A stretch of 64,000 nt of DNA from Prorocentrum cordatum (lineage: Eukaryota; Sar; Dinophyceae; Prorocentrales; Prorocentraceae). The notes under the pieces were generated by a model. That model did no database searches and was not told where the DNA came from. It saw nothing but the letters and a program-made list of their open reading frames with translations. Location of the stretch: positions 347,046 through 411,045 of the forward strand of contig CAUYUJ010017893.1 in the NCBI GenBank assembly GCA_963575745.1. Reading direction: 5' to 3'. Of this stretch, positions 18,570-30,258 are shown piece by piece. The translations under genes were made by a program, and so were the position numbers. Numbering within the stretch: position 1 is the stretch's first letter; each line of letters begins with the position of its first letter.

Positions 18570-21190
18570 GGAGCCAGGGTGTCGAGCAGGAGACCGCGAG
18601 ACGAGAGGACCCTCAAAAAGTTGTGGTACATCTTCTTGTTCCGCTTCAGCAGCGGGTCAAAGTGCGGAGTTGGCAGGCTGTCAACATCGGTCTCACTGAT
18701 CGGCAGCCTCATGCGCTTTTGAATCTCCTTCAGGCGCGCGCGGCCAGCCTCGCCCACGACGTTCCCCACCTGGCGGCAGCCAGCGACCGAAGGGGTCAGG
18801 GGCGCGCGGCCGCGGGCGAAGGAGGGCAGGTTCCTCGGGGAGCCCGACGCGTCGTAGATCGAGCACCCCTTCAGCAACGCACTGCGCGCCGCCTCTTGGG
18901 ACGGACAGGGGCAGGGAGCTGCGGCTTGGCGCCGAAGAGCTTCGCTGACCACCCACTGCGCGATCCCGGCATGCTTGCCCCCCATGGCGTCCAGGGAGCG
19001 CGGCGGGCCCACGTCGTCAGGCTCCCATCCAGCAAGCCAGTTGAGAGAATCGATCGCGCCGTTCGCCAATTCGCGCTCATGCCGCCGCCGAGCGCCAGCG
19101 ATGCGGGCGCGGCTGCCGCCCCAGCTGGCCGGCGGCCTGGCCAGGCGAGAGAATGGGAACGCGTCTCGACCCCCGCTCGCCAGGGCCAGCGGCGCGCGCC
19201 GGGCCGCAGTAGTTGCCCGGCTGGCGGGGGCCCACTCCACCGGCCGTGTCTGATAAGTCATGACTGCACGGGCGGCGCGAGGGCGCGTGCTCGGGACTTG
19301 TTTCCCCGGCCGCCCCCGCCGCCGCCCCTGCCTCCGCCCTTCGCCGCGCCCTCGGGCACCTCGCGCGAGGCCCGCGCGGCTGCCGCGCCCGCGGCGACCG
19401 CCTCGGCCCTCTTGCACCCTGCATCAGCTCGCACTCCTCCTCGGCCCTCCTCGACACGTGCGAGCGGAGGCTGGGGGCCATGAGCTGGTCGACCCCGGTC
19501 AGCGGCGACAAGTACTTCGCGTTCGAGTGCGAGGCCGCGCCGCTAGTCTTGTGCGCGTCCACCAGGAGGTTCAACCGGAAGGCCGCCACCTCCAAGCAGG
19601 AAAGCCCTCCTAAGTTCAACTGATCGAACCCGCCAGACAGAACTCGGAGTTCGTGAGCGACTCGATCCGCCGAAGCGACCCCCCTCTCCCGCAGGAAGCG
19701 CTCCAGCCAAGACCGGGGGGACCCGTTCAGATCCACCATCATCTTGCACGTGCGCAGGCAGGTGCGGTCGGTCGGCAACCGGTGGTGGTCCCACGCCACG
19801 TTCGAGCTGTCCGCCACCGCCCTCTTAAACTCCTTCCGCCTCTCCCCTTGCTCGTCCAATCGACCCACAGCGTACGCGCGTCAGTGACCAAATCGTCGCC
19901 GGGCCTCTGACCAGGGAGCTCTTCGGGAGCCCAGACGCTCGTCGAGGCGGTCGGTGAGTGGCAACCGGCCCACAAGAGCAGCCGGTGGTGGGGTCGCCGT
20001 GCCCTCCACCGGCTCCGCCCCCGCTCCGGCCCAGGGCGGGGCGCCTAGCGCGACCCGCAGCTCGTCAGCCCGCTGGGCCGCGTAGTCGACGACCCTTTCC
20101 TCGTCCACCTGCTCGACCCTCGCCCAGCGCCCGCAGCCGTCTAGCCAGCACAACGCCTGCGCCCCATCACAGAGCGCGCCCTTCGGCAGCGGGCCCACCA
20201 AGGTGCCGACCGGCATGTCAGGGAGGGGCTCCGCCAGCACCCACGGGCGCCTGGAAGCCGTCCACGCGAACAGTTCCCGGCCAGGGCGCTCCGCTCCTTC
20301 GGCGGTGACCACGCTCCGCGGCTCCTCCGCCTCGGCCTGGCCCTGCTTGAGCATCGTTTCCTGGCACTCGGCGGCGAGCTCCAGGATCTCCTCGGTGCTC
20401 GGGCGCCGGCGGAACAGGTAGAGCCGGCGGTCGTCGGGCGGGCCCCCCGCCGCCTGATCCAGGAGCGACCCGCCCGGTGGCCCTGTCGCGGGGTTCCTCC
20501 CGCTCAGGTCCTCCTCCCACACGTCGCCGTCGGCCGAGAGCACCCAGTAGGCCGCGCGGCCGCGGAGGTGCCCTCGACGGTCTCCCTTGCGGGCCGGACA
20601 CAACACCAGCCGCATGTGGTCCATGGCCTCGCCGTCATACGAGACCCGGACCACCGCGCCGACCGCCAGGTCAGCGCACCCCGCCCCCCCGGCGAACGGG
20701 GGCAGGAAACGGCGTGCGACCATCATCTTCGCGAGCTCGGCGGCGCCGGTAGCACTGCAAGGCTCGCGCGGCCTCCAGCACCAACGCCACGATCACACCC
20801 GGCGCCGCGGCGAACACCCAGCCCACAGGATCGGGCTCTGCCCCGCCAGCCAGCGTCGCGCAGACCTGCGGCGCCGCCGGGCACGGCGGTGCCTCGGGGC
20901 ACGCCGGGCAAATCTCGCTCGGGTCGGGCGGCAGCCACGCGGGCGGGCACACGGCCTCCAGCGCGCACGGCGGCAGGGATGGCTTGGGAGGCGGCCGCGG
21001 GCCTCCTGGCAGGAGGGTCACCAGGTGAAGGAGCCCCACCCCGAGCAGGGCGAGGAGGCTTGGCGGCTGATGCATCTCAGACCGAAAGACAGCTTGAGCG
21101 TACATGGCAGCAGGGGTGTTAGCGACAATGGTCGAAAACGATAACATCACTAACATCACATGTGAGGCTCCTCTGCTCAACAACCCGTTC
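18570..21190 (-). pseudogene. Retroelement gag-like and pre-RT polyprotein, upstream half
   Basis: On the minus strand, from 21111 downward, there is first a short hydrophobic and Cys/Pro-rich piece (HQPPSLLALLGVGLLHLVTL; CPACPEAPPC). Next comes a segment beginning VARRFLPPFAGGAG that contains VRVSYDGEAMDHMRLVL and YWVLSADGDVWEEDLS, then DARTLWVDW and ERRKEFKRAVADS, GGFDQLNLGGLSCLEVAAFR, and RRRHERELANGAIDSLNWLAG. It ends in MRLPISETDVDSLP…KMYHNFLRVLSS…DTLAPS just before the transposon. The order matches a retroelement polyprotein I recall from dinoflagellate genomes. At least three frame changes (near 20730, 19880 and 19400) show it is decayed. The RT continues at 313-1. Confidence 0.7.
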
Positions 21191-21239
21191 AAAAACCTCC
21201 ATCCGTTGGGTTTTTGAAGGATTGTGGCATTTGTTGTTT

Positions 21240-22640
21240 TTCTGCCTTCCGACGGCCCGAGACGGCCCAAGTGCCCCCAAGACACGGCCCCAAGAGGCCC
21301 CCAAGACGGCCCCAGAGGTCTGCAAAGCGCTCAAGATGGCCTCCAAGACGGTCCAAGAGCCCTCGAAGACGTCCTCCAAGAAGGCCCGAGAGGGTCAAAA
21401 TGGCCTCCAGACGGCCAAGATGACCTTCAAGATGCCCACGTGTTCCCCGAAGGCTTTCCAAACCGACTCGAGGAACACATGGTCCGATAGCTGGGCAGGT
21501 CTGGCCTCAACGTTCGGCCACATAGGAGCTTCCAAAAAGGCAGGGGGCGGCGGTGATTTGCCGTAGGCGTCTTCGATCCGCAGCCCCCTGTTGCTTGCAA
21601 CAGGGGTGCCTGGCGTGCCGAATTATATGGCTTTTGGTTTTGGTTCTTTTTCCAAAAGAACTCCCCCTGGGGCTTCGGCCCGTCCCGCCGGCCACCCGGA
21701 AAGGATCTCAAGGAGCTCGATCTGGAAAACAATCCTCCAAGATGGTTCAAGATGGCCTCCAAGATGGCCACGTTGGCCCAAGATGGCCTCCAAGATGGTC
21801 CAAGATGGCCTCCAAGTCCGCCCAAGATGGTCCAAGACAGTCTCCAAGGCCCCAAGCGGCCAGAGAGGTCCCAGACACCTACCTGGGTGCCCAAGAAGCT
21901 CCAAGACGGCCAAGTCGGCCAGAGAAAGGCCCCCAAAGACGGCTACCGACGCGTTCAGACGTGCCAGGAACCCACCAAGAGGGAAGTTCGGCTCGAAGAT
22001 GCCATAAACGGCCCAAGAGGCCATACAATTAGGCCCCAGGAAGGCCTGAAGTGGTCGAAAACATTGTTGATTTTCCTTAGGTTGTTGAAGCGGGTCCTTC
22101 CGTCGGAATACTTTTCGGCCTTCCGACGGCCCGAGACGGCCCAAGAGCCCCCAAAGGTCGCCGAAAGATCGCCCAAGAGGCCTCCAAGATGGCCCCAGAA
22201 CGGCCCAAGAGGGCCCCAAGACGGCCCCAAGAGGCCCCCAAGACGGCACAGGAGGCCTTTAAGGCGCCCAAGATGGCCTCCAAGACGGCCCTGGAGCATT
22301 CCAAGAGGGCCCCAAGTCGGCCCATAGAGGCCCCCCAAACGGCTTCCGACGGCGTCAGACGGACCAGGAGCTCACCAAGACGGCCGAACATGGCCCTAAG
22401 ATGGCCCTAAGATGGCCCAAGAGTCCTCTAAGAGGGCCCGAAAAGGCCCAAATCATTGATTTCCCATGGTTTTTTGAAGAATTGTGACAGGGAGGCTCAT
22501 GGAGGCCCAGAGAGGCCCCCCCAACGCGACGGACTGGCCAGGGGCCCACCAAGACGGCCGAAGTTGGCTCGAAGCTGCCCAAGACGGCCTCCAAGAGGGC
22601 CTCCAGGAAGGCCCGAAAAGGCAGAAATTGGTGATGTCCC
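21240..22640. repeat. Degenerate CCAAGAxGGCC repeat array with 340-bp direct duplication
   Basis: The stretch is made of words such as CCAAGACGGCCCC, CCAAGAGGCCC and CCAAGATGGCCTC with an irregular period of 12-15. A block at 21230-21572 (ending ATAGCTGGGCAGGTCTGG and CCACATAGGAGCTTCC, then GGCGGTGATTTGCCGTAGGC) recurs at 22668-23028 with high identity. The same word family reappears, in one or the other orientation, at 26880-27350, 31000-31540, 34430-34720, 35140-35230 and 55725-55890. Translations of it give spurious leucine/glycine-rich ORFs. Confidence 0.75.
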
Positions 22641-22667
22641 ATTAATTGTTGACGGATTGTGGCAGTT

Positions 22668-23028
22668 GCTTTTGTTCTGCCTTCCGAAGGCCCGAGACGG
22701 CCCAAGAGCCCCAAACGATCGCCCAAGAGGCCCAAGACGGCCCCAAGAGGCCCCCAAGACGGCCCAAGAGGGCTCCAAGATGCTCAAGACGCCCCCCAAG
22801 ACGGCCCACGAGCCCTCCAAGACGTCCTCCAAGAAGGCCCGCAAGGGTCAACATGGCCTCCAGGCGGCCAAGATGAACTTCAAGATGCCTACGTGTTCCC
22901 CGAAGGCTTTCCAAACCGATTCGGGGGACACATGGTCCGATAGCTGGGCAGGTCTGGCCTCAACGTTCGGCCACATAGGAGCTTCCAAAAAGGCAGGGGG
23001 AGGCGGTGATTCGCCGTAGGCGTCTTAG
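22668..23028. repeat. Second copy of the 340-bp block
   Basis: Near-identical to 21230-21572, including the final CATAGGAGCTTCCAAAAAGG segment. The pair points to a duplication or to two ends of one larger element of about 1.8 kb (21230-23028). Confidence 0.75.
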
Positions 23029-23139
23029 ATAAATACAAGCATTACTCACTGCGTGGAGCTCCCCATATGTGCATATCATGTTTTATGTCATGCCATAGTG
23101 AGCGTCTGCTCATGGGCGTTTGACTATGACAGCGCGTCC

Positions 23140-24045
23140 ACATGGGCGACAAGATGCTGGGCATGAAAACGCACAAACCGCCTGAAGCATCCCCACCAAT
23201 TGGCCGCGAACGGGCCCGTGCCCTACCCCCGGCGGCTCCTTTTAGGGGTGCTGAAACCAGCGCCCTGCCTGAAACATCTCCAACATGTGTTCTGAAAACC
23301 AAAAGTGTTGGGCATGAAAACGAGCAAACCCCTTGAGACATCCTCACAAACTGGCCGCGAACGGGCCCGTGAAAACACCCCTGGCGGCTCCCCTTAGGGG
23401 TGCTGGAACCAGCCCCCCGCCTGAGACATCCTCAGAATCTGCTCTCCAAGCGAAGGAGGTTGAACATGAACACACGCAAACCGCCTGAAACATCCCCACA
23501 AGCTGGCTGCGAACGGGCCCGTGAAAACACCCCTGGCGGCTCCCTGTAGAGGTGCTGAAACCAGCGCACCGCCTGAGACATCCTCAATACCTCATAATAA
23601 AACCAAGGGTGTTGAACATGAAAGAAGCAAGCCGCCTGAGACATCCCCACAAAATGACCGCGAACGGGCCCGTGCAAACACCCCTGGCGGCGCCCCTTAC
23701 GGGTGCTGAAACCAACGCCCCGCCTGAGACATCCTCACTAGCTGCTCTGAACGCAGAAGGTGTTGAACATGAAAACAAGCAAACAAACCTGAGACATCCC
23801 CACACAATGACCGCGAACGGGCCCCTGCACACACCCCTGGTGGCCCCCCTTAGGGGTGCTGCAACCAGCGCCCCGCCTGAGACATCCTCACTATCTGCTC
23901 TGAAAGCAGAAGATGTTGAGCATGAAAACAAGCAAACCGCCTGAAACATCCCCGCAACATGGCCGCGAACGGGCCCGTGCTAATACCCCTGGCGGCTCCC
24001 CTTCGGGGTGCTGAAAGCAGCGCCCCGCCTGAGACATCCTCCAAA
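23140..24045. repeat. Satellite of about 151 bp, six copies
   Basis: CGCGAACGGGCCCGTG marks the units near 23206, 23353, 23508, 23660, 23811 and 23963 (spacing 147-155). Each unit also carries GGCGGCTCCCCTTAGGGGTG, a GCCTGAGACATCC box and GAACATGAAAACAAGCAAAC. The units are diverged by roughly 10-15 per cent by eye. Confidence 0.85.
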
Positions 24046-24069
24046 TCGGATGTGTGTTAAGTAAGTCAC

Positions 24070-24480
24070 ATTAAGAGAAGATCAAAGTATGCGTAGGTCT
24101 GAATATTAGTAAGTATGTGTATGAGTACGTCGGGGTATGAGTAAGTCTGACTATGAGAAAGTCAGTGTATGAGAAAGTCTGTGTCTGAGTAAGTCTGTGC
24201 ATGTGTAGGTCTGAGTATGAGTGAGTCCAAGTAGGAGGAGACGGGAGAAGGAGGGGGCGAGAAGAGGATGGAGGAGTAGGGGGCGTCCAAATAACAACAA
24301 GAACCCCATCTTAGGATAGCGAGACTGAGTATGAGTAAGTATGAGTATGACTTGGTCTGAGTATATATGAATATGATCATGAGAAAGTCTGAGTATGAGT
24401 AAGTCTGAGTATATGACTAGGTCTAAGTATACATGAGTCTGAGTAAGAGTAAACCTGTGCATGAGTAAGTTTGAGGAGGA
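24070..24480. repeat. TATGAGTAAGTCTGAG short tandem repeats
   Basis: Two stretches of GAGTATGAGTAAGTCTG-type units (24080-24225, 24325-24475) flank a GGAG-rich and CAAATAACAACAAGAACCCC segment. ACCCCATCTTAGGATA occurs at 24302 and again at 24560, showing a duplicated boundary. Confidence 0.75.
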
Positions 24481-24589
24481 AGAGAAGAAGGACGAGGAGG
24501 GAGGACAGGAGGGGTTATGGTTCTGGTTGGAGTCGGCGCCGTCCAAGTAATAACAAAAACCCCATCTTAGGATATGGGGAATAAGTCAC

Positions 24590-25150
24590 GCAGCGCCCAG
24601 AAGCCGCAACAGCGACTCTCCCCCAAGGGGTCGGCTGTGCGGCGTACGCCAAATAATCATACTGCCCCTCGTTCTTCGCACCACAACGTTCTTTCCTCCC
24701 CCTGATCCCTCTCGGCTTCCCCGACCCCAGCCACGGCCAATGCAGAAGCACGCAGCTAGATTCGACTGCTCTGACAAAAAGAACTCGCAAACCAAGACTG
24801 TGGCCCGACGTGGCCCCCCCCCCGATGTTCTCAATGCGGCGCGTCTCTGCGCAACCCAGAGACGGCGCCAGCGCCCCATCCTCGCGAAAATGAGCCCCAG
24901 GCCCCGGGGCGATGCCGCTTGGACTATGAACCCCTGATCGTGGCTCAACTCAGGACACTGTCACTCACGGTCGGCAGCACGACGTAAGCCTGCAGGTAGA
25001 CACTCAGAGAACTATCGCGAAGCATCCTCCCCATCATGGCGGGTGGGGGGCAGTCACCGAAAGTACGCCCGAATATATGCCCCGAACACATGCCCGAGCG
25101 TGGCCGAAGGCCGAGCGTGACATATCCTCGCCGCTGGAAGCGAAGACGAT
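24590..25150. other. Unique sequence, no gene recognised
   Basis: Mixed-composition DNA with only short ORFs (60-120 codons) that overlap on both strands. A CGAACACATGCCCGAGCGTGGCCGAAG word at 25083-25109 recurs in similar form near 59498-59530. Confidence 0.4.
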
Positions 25151-25189
25151 TCTCAATGGTGGTGTCTAGAGGCCTCCCAAATGGGGTCG

Positions 25190-25330
25190 GGGGGTCGCTC
25201 CGAATCACCGATGCATCGCGGATGCACTGGCGACGTCGGCGATGCATCGGCAACGTCGGCGCGGAGATCGAGCCGCGACGCCGATGCATCGGCGATGCGG
25301 TGCGATCCTCCGACCCCGCCTACTCGCTAA
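25190..25330 (-). repeat. GATGCATCGGCGATGC element, diverged copy
   Basis: Dense short palindromes of the type GATGCATCGGCGATGC and GACGTCGGCGATGCATCGGC, with GGTGCGATCCTCCGACCCC at the end. Reverse-oriented relatives are at 52962-53197 and 54890-55122. Confidence 0.65.
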
Positions 25331-25894
25331 GGTGAATACTTTTATCGGTCGCAACTTCGGACCTGCATTCGATCGCGACTCTCTCTTCGGGCGTTGAGCT
25401 TTTCGCCTGACAGCGGAAAGGGGGATAGTCCGACTCACTCGTGGACTCGGAAGAAGGCCACTGACATCGGCGGCCCTCCTGGGCGGCCAACGACCTTGCA
25501 AGATCGGTCCATGGACCCCTCCAAGGGTCCATCGTGGCCCGTTTGCCGAAGCGCATCCAGCCGTGGCGATCACAATGGAACGAAGATCCAGAAACAGAAG
25601 AAGAGCAAGATCGACCTGCATCGCACAAACCACGCGGGTCTGCGGAGTTTGTGTTTGTGCAGTGGTTGCGGCTTCGAGACAAAAGCCCCCGGGAGGCCCA
25701 CAGAGTAGGGCGACGAGATCTCCACACATCCACTGCCTCTGGCCAGGCCCATCCTGAGCCCAGTAGCAATGCATACGCCGCCCTGGCCAAGCCAAGAGGG
25801 CATATACACCGCCCCTGGGCCCCTGATGGGCCTGGCCAGGAGCAGTGACAATATGTATAGATTTCGTCGCCGTGTGTGCATATATACATATGTT

Positions 25895-25902
25895 TATATA
25901 TA

Positions 25903-25955
<53 letters not shown>

Positions 25956-26011
25956 CAGAGAGACAAGACAAGACAAGACTGCATTGGCGCTTCGCGCCAA
26001 TGCAGTCTTGT
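25895..26011. repeat. (AT)n/(GA)n and a perfect 18-bp-stem hairpin
   Basis: A TATATA run (25895-25915) and a GA run (25916-25960) lead into ACAAGACTGCATTGGCGC, loop TTC, and its exact complement (25973-26011). Confidence 0.9.
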
Positions 26012-26049
26012 TCCGGACGCTTCTCGGAAAAGCAATAAGTCACCGCGTG

Positions 26050-26622
26050 TTTCCGACGTCGGCGACGGCGACGGCGGCGGTGGCGACGACGACTACGAAT
26101 ACGACCACGATCACGAGGACCACCGCCGCCACCAGCACCACCACCACAACAACCACCACCACGACGACGACGACGTCGACGACGCCGACGACAACGACGA
26201 CCACGACGACGATGGGGCTCTCGTCTGAACTGCAGATGGGGCGCTCGTCTCTCGAGGGCCTCTGGAAGCTCCCAATGGGACCAAAAGCGCTCAGAAACTT
26301 GGCCCTTCCTCGTCGTCGTCCTCCTCCTCCTTCTCCTCCTCCTCATCTTGCTCCTCTTCCTCCTCATCCCACTCCTCCTCCTCTTCCTCTTCCTCTTTCT
26401 CCTCTTCCTCATCCTCCTCCTCATCCTCCTCCGCTTCTCCTCCTCCTTTTCCTCTTCCTCCTGTTCCTCCTCCTCCTGCTCCTCCTCCTCTTCCTCCGCT
26501 TCCTCCTGCTCCTCCTCTCGGGCAGGCCGCGGGAGCGAGCGCTCGGGGCGTCAGTAGGCGGGCTACGCAATAATGAGGCGGCAGCCCGCGATGACAGGCC
26601 GACAACTCCTGCTCCCCCGTAG

Positions 26623-26669
<47 letters not shown>

Positions 26670-26690
26670 CGGCGACGACGATTGGTCACT
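26050..26690. repeat. GAC/ACC and CCT microsatellites
   Basis: GAC/ACG/ACC trinucleotides at 26050-26215, CCT/CTTCCT DNA at 26300-26520 and a pure GAC tract at 26620-26680, with short unique spacers. Confidence 0.85.
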
Positions 26691-26879
26691 TCCTGAATGC
26701 CTGGAGGGGTCCTGGACGCTTGTGGGGCTTCTGAGGTCCTTTCGAACCACCGTCCTGCGAACTACGGCATCGTGGAGTGTAAGAGAACTGCCGGAAACTA
26801 TCTTGGAACGGTGTGGGCTCGCGTTTGAGCTCGTGGTGACTCTCCGGACCAAAGGACTCACTTTGGGGCTGTTCTGGGC

Positions 26880-27350
26880 CGTCTTAGAGCCCTCTTAGGC
26901 CGTCCCGTAACCCTCTTTTGGCCATTTTGGGAGGCCCGGCCGGCCAGGGGCTTTTCGGGGGCCCTGTTGGGATACTGTTGGGGCCTCCTGTGTCTCTTTT
27001 GGGGCTCTCTTGGGAGTTCTCGGGGCCCTCTAGGGCCCCTCTTGGGCCGCCTTGGGCTTCTCTTGATCCGTCCTGGAGCTCTTTGGGGTAGTTTTGGGTC
27101 GCTCACAGAGGCCTCGGAGGCCGTCCTGGGACGATCTTGAGAATCTCTGGGGATGCCGTGGACGCTGCGAAAGCGGAAAAAGCTAATATCTTCAAAAACG
27201 TACGTTTCAACAAGGACTGGGACGAGTTTTGGCTCTTGGGGGTCTCTTTTGGGGCCTCTTGGACCGTCATGGGGGCCTCGTGGGCCGTCTTGAAACCATA
27301 TTGGTTCTCTTGAGCGCTGATGGGCCGTCTTGGGGCCCGTTTTGGGCCCG
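26880..27350. repeat. Inverse copy of the CCAAGAxGGCC repeat family
   Basis: Words such as TTTTGGGGCCTCTTGGACCG and GGGCCGTCTTGG run through this stretch in the orientation opposite to 21240-22640. Confidence 0.65.
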
Positions 27351-27522
27351 TGGGTTCCGATCGGCAGTGGCGTCCAACTGCCTGGAAGGCCGCCGGGACT
27401 CCGAAAGGGCGTCCAGGGCGTTCGTTGGGTGGAGGGCAAGGGCGTCTGGGGTGTCCCGGGGGGGGGGGTCCAGTTTAGGAGGGGGGTGGGGGGGGGGGTC
27501 CGGGTAATCCAAAGGTAAGAAT

Positions 27523-27692
27523 CGGGGATGGACAGAACCCCCTTTAGTAAAACGTGGTTTAGTGAAAACGACCAAAGGCCCAAACCTGGCGGGCGCAAGC
27601 CTGGAAAATAACGGCCACGGCGCCCTCTCGAGAACCGAAAACGGACAATTCACTAATCGACGTGTCACTGTTGGGGGTTCTGTCCACCCCCG
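27523..27692. repeat. MITE with CGGGGATGGACAGAACCCCC ends
   Basis: CGGGGATGGACAGAACCCCC at 27523 is mirrored by GGGGGTTCTGTCCACCCCCG at 27673-27692 (one mismatch in 20). The interior is AT-rich at the left (TTAGTAAAACGTGGTTTAGT) and GC-rich in the middle. Confidence 0.75.
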
Positions 27693-28034
27693 AAAGAATA
27701 GGGATATGTATATGTATAAATAAACAAATAAATGAATAAATAAATGGAGGGTGGAGCGCGTCATGGAGGGCTGCCGTCGTCGCGACTGGCCCCCCTGCGA
27801 TGGAAAACCACCAGATCGGCGCGCGCCGCGAGACACCGCCGGCCCGCCTTGCTCAGGAAGTGCGGGTCGGGAGTGTCCTCGTCGCGGGGGTCGGGATCGG
27901 ACGCAGACGAGCGAGAGAGGGAGCTTCTCACGAGATGTTCGGAGGAGTGCTGTCAGCGGCGATGCAGGGCACGACGTGTCGAGCAGCAACAGCCAGAGCG
28001 CACCTGAGCTACCTGCGCTCCGAAACTGCAGTAA

Positions 28035-28230
28035 ACCCTTATCATAGGCGTGCGCGATAAGGATGCAAGCGCCTTGGACGTCCATGTCGAAGCTTTTCGA
28101 GGAGGCAGTATGCAGGAGTAGGATGGACCGGAAAGGGAGGATGCAGGGGTAGGACGGCCAAGGGTGGACCGAGGAGGCAAGGAGGACGCAGGGGCACCCT
28201 TGGGGAAACTGCCCATCCTTGCTGTGCGGG
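28035..28230 (+). repeat. MITE of the GCGCGATAAGGATGC family, copy 1
   Basis: It starts with GCGCGATAAGGATGCAAGCGCC and ends with CATCCTTGCTGTGCGGGTTG, with an inner CGAAGCTTTTCGAG motif. Related copies lie at 56165-56298 and 62769-62927. Confidence 0.65.
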
Positions 28231-29390
28231 TTGACTGCAGTGGAACGGCAGGGAGAGCGGCCGTGGAGCGGGACAGAGGACGGCGCCACGCTCAGAGCAC
28301 GCAGCACCCCGCGCGTGCTGCGGGCGGCCCCAGGCCTCCGCGGGAGCCGTGCGGAGTGGCCTCGCGCTGGCGGAGCGCGATCACTGGGAGTGGGGGTCCT
28401 CGGCGGCCGGGCATTCGCCCTGCACCCCGTGCGCGCTGCCCGCTGGGGCGCTGCAGGCGACCGCGGGGGAGGGCACGAGGCGCGACAGCCCCGGCCGCTG
28501 CACAGAGCGGCGGCGGAGCGCCGCCTGCCTTCTCCCCCGCATCCTGCCTGTTTCCTACCTCCTCCTGCCCCTGTCGCCTCCTGCTCGGCCTTCGCCCCCC
28601 CCCCTCTCTCCCCCCTCACCCTCTCCATTCTCGTCCGCCCTCGCCCTCCCCCATCAGGCCTCCCCCCTGCGCCTCCCTCCTCACCCATGCGTTGCCTGCC
28701 AACCTCCCTTCCTTCCCCCCTCTGATTTCCCTTCCCTTCCCAAGGTGTTCATCTCCTCCTCCTCCTCCTCCTCCTCCTCCTCCTCCTCCTCCTCCTCCTC
28801 ATTGGGCCATCTTAGGAAATGTGGAAGACGAGGACAAGGAGAAGGGGCACGAAGGACATGACAACGAGGGAGGAGGAGGAGTGGCAGGAGGAGAAGCGGG
28901 TGAGCAGAGGCGGAGACACACGTTCTCCAGAGGGCGCGGGAACAGAGGAAGATGACGATGACGGGTAGGCAGACGGGCAGGCAGAGGACTACCACGGAGG
29001 GAGAAGAAGAGAGCAAGGGGGAGGGCCTTTCGTCGCGACAGTTTCGCCTCACGATGCGGGCGCGTCGGCACTCGAGCCAGACCTCGGATCTCTGGCGGCC
29101 GCTCGGGACGCCTCGGTCGGCGAGGCGCGGCTGTGGAAGCGCATCCCGAGGCGAGACAAACTCTGAAGAGCCCACGAGAGTCCGAGAGCTCCCGACAGGT
29201 CCGCGACGGGAAGGCGCAGGGGAGGGCTCGACTCCCCGGACCGCCGACGCCATGACTTCAGTGCCACCGCGGACACCCGAAGCCTCGACCCCTTCCACGG
29301 GGCCGCTCGTTCATCCCGAGCGGTTTTCGACGGCCCCAAGCCCCGGAGAGAACCTCCAGAGGCTCACTCCGGCCAGAAACCTCCCGCTGT
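28231..29390. other. GC-rich sequence with CCT tract, no gene called
   Basis: Overlapping ORFs on both strands in all frames at 28164-28860 and 28681-29480 have Arg/Ala/Pro composition without motifs. A CCT tract is at 28755-28800. Confidence 0.4.
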
Positions 29391-29394
29391 TCGA

Positions 29395-29580
29395 CGGCGA
29401 GCGAGGGGGGGGACGTGAGAGAAGGAGGAGGCCTTCTCAGAAGGCGGCGGGGCTTCCGAGAGGCCCTCGCGCCTGCTGAGAGGCTTTCTGCGTCTTCGGG
29501 GAGAGCTCAGAAAAGGTCTCAGAAGGCCAAGCGACTTCCGAGCCTTCTGAGAAGGCCCGCCCCTCCAAGACCCCCGACGT
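29395..29580. repeat. CTTCTGAGAAGGC dispersed repeat, copy 1
   Basis: CCTTCTCAGAAGGCGGCGGG near the left and CCGAGCCTTCTGAGAAGGCC near the right are an inverted pair. A similar block lies at 37735-37895. A neighbouring segment with CGGTTTTCGACGGCCCCAAG (29320) or CATCCTGAGTCGTTTTCTGG (29634) has relatives at 38278-38350 and 55410-55460. Confidence 0.55.
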
Positions 29581-30015
29581 CATGATTTGTTCATGACCCG
29601 GAAGTCTGGATCCATTCCCTGGGACCGGCTTCTCATCCTGAGTCGTTTTCTGGCGAAAAACCTCCCGTCGTGATTTGTTCACAACGCGAGGGGGCCTGGG
29701 CTTCTCGCTTCCCTCCTGGGCTCGCCGCCGAGCTGCGCTGTCTTCCCGACGCGAGGGCAGGAGAACCCAGAATCGAATCGACAAGGCGGAGGATCGGCGA
29801 TCGGGCGATCGAAATGAATCGGGTCGGCGGGATTCGGCAGCCGAGTTGGGAGAAGTCGAATCGGCGGAAATCGGCGGACGAGAATGCCTCCATGACGTAC
29901 TCGGACCGAAGTCGAATCGAATCGGAGTCGGAATCGGAAGCCGCCGAAGTCGAGTCGAATCGAATCGGAGGAATCGAAACGAGCCCTGCGCCTGCCCCCC
30001 GCGACCCTCCCTGAA

Positions 30016-30219
30016 CAAATCGCCGCGGATCCTGGTCCGTGTAGTGGACGCGCCCCCCCACGACGCGGCACAGCAGCACCACGAGCAGGTCCGCCTCGGC
30101 GCCGCTGGCGAACCGCCGCACGACGACGACCGCGACGACGACGCCGACGACGACGACGACGCCGAGGACGACGACGACCACGACGACGATGACGGCGACG
30201 ACGGCGACAATGACGACGA

Positions 30220-30258
<39 letters not shown>

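Noticed and set aside
18460-18700. 79-codon ORF across the right transposon end
   Set aside because: It crosses the transposon-retroelement junction on the strand opposite to the RT and has no motif.
23140-24045. Regular repeats as a CRISPR-like array
   Set aside because: Units are about 151 bp and similar over their full length, with no unique spacers, no cas genes, and a eukaryotic context.
25394-25850. Two overlapping 104-codon plus-strand ORFs as genes
   Set aside because: They overlap in different frames, overlap longer minus ORFs, and show no domain or plausible splice context.
28349-28560. GHSPCTPC segment as a dinoflagellate zinc-finger motif
   Set aside because: The remaining Cys and His of that motif are missing and the frame runs into low-complexity sequence.
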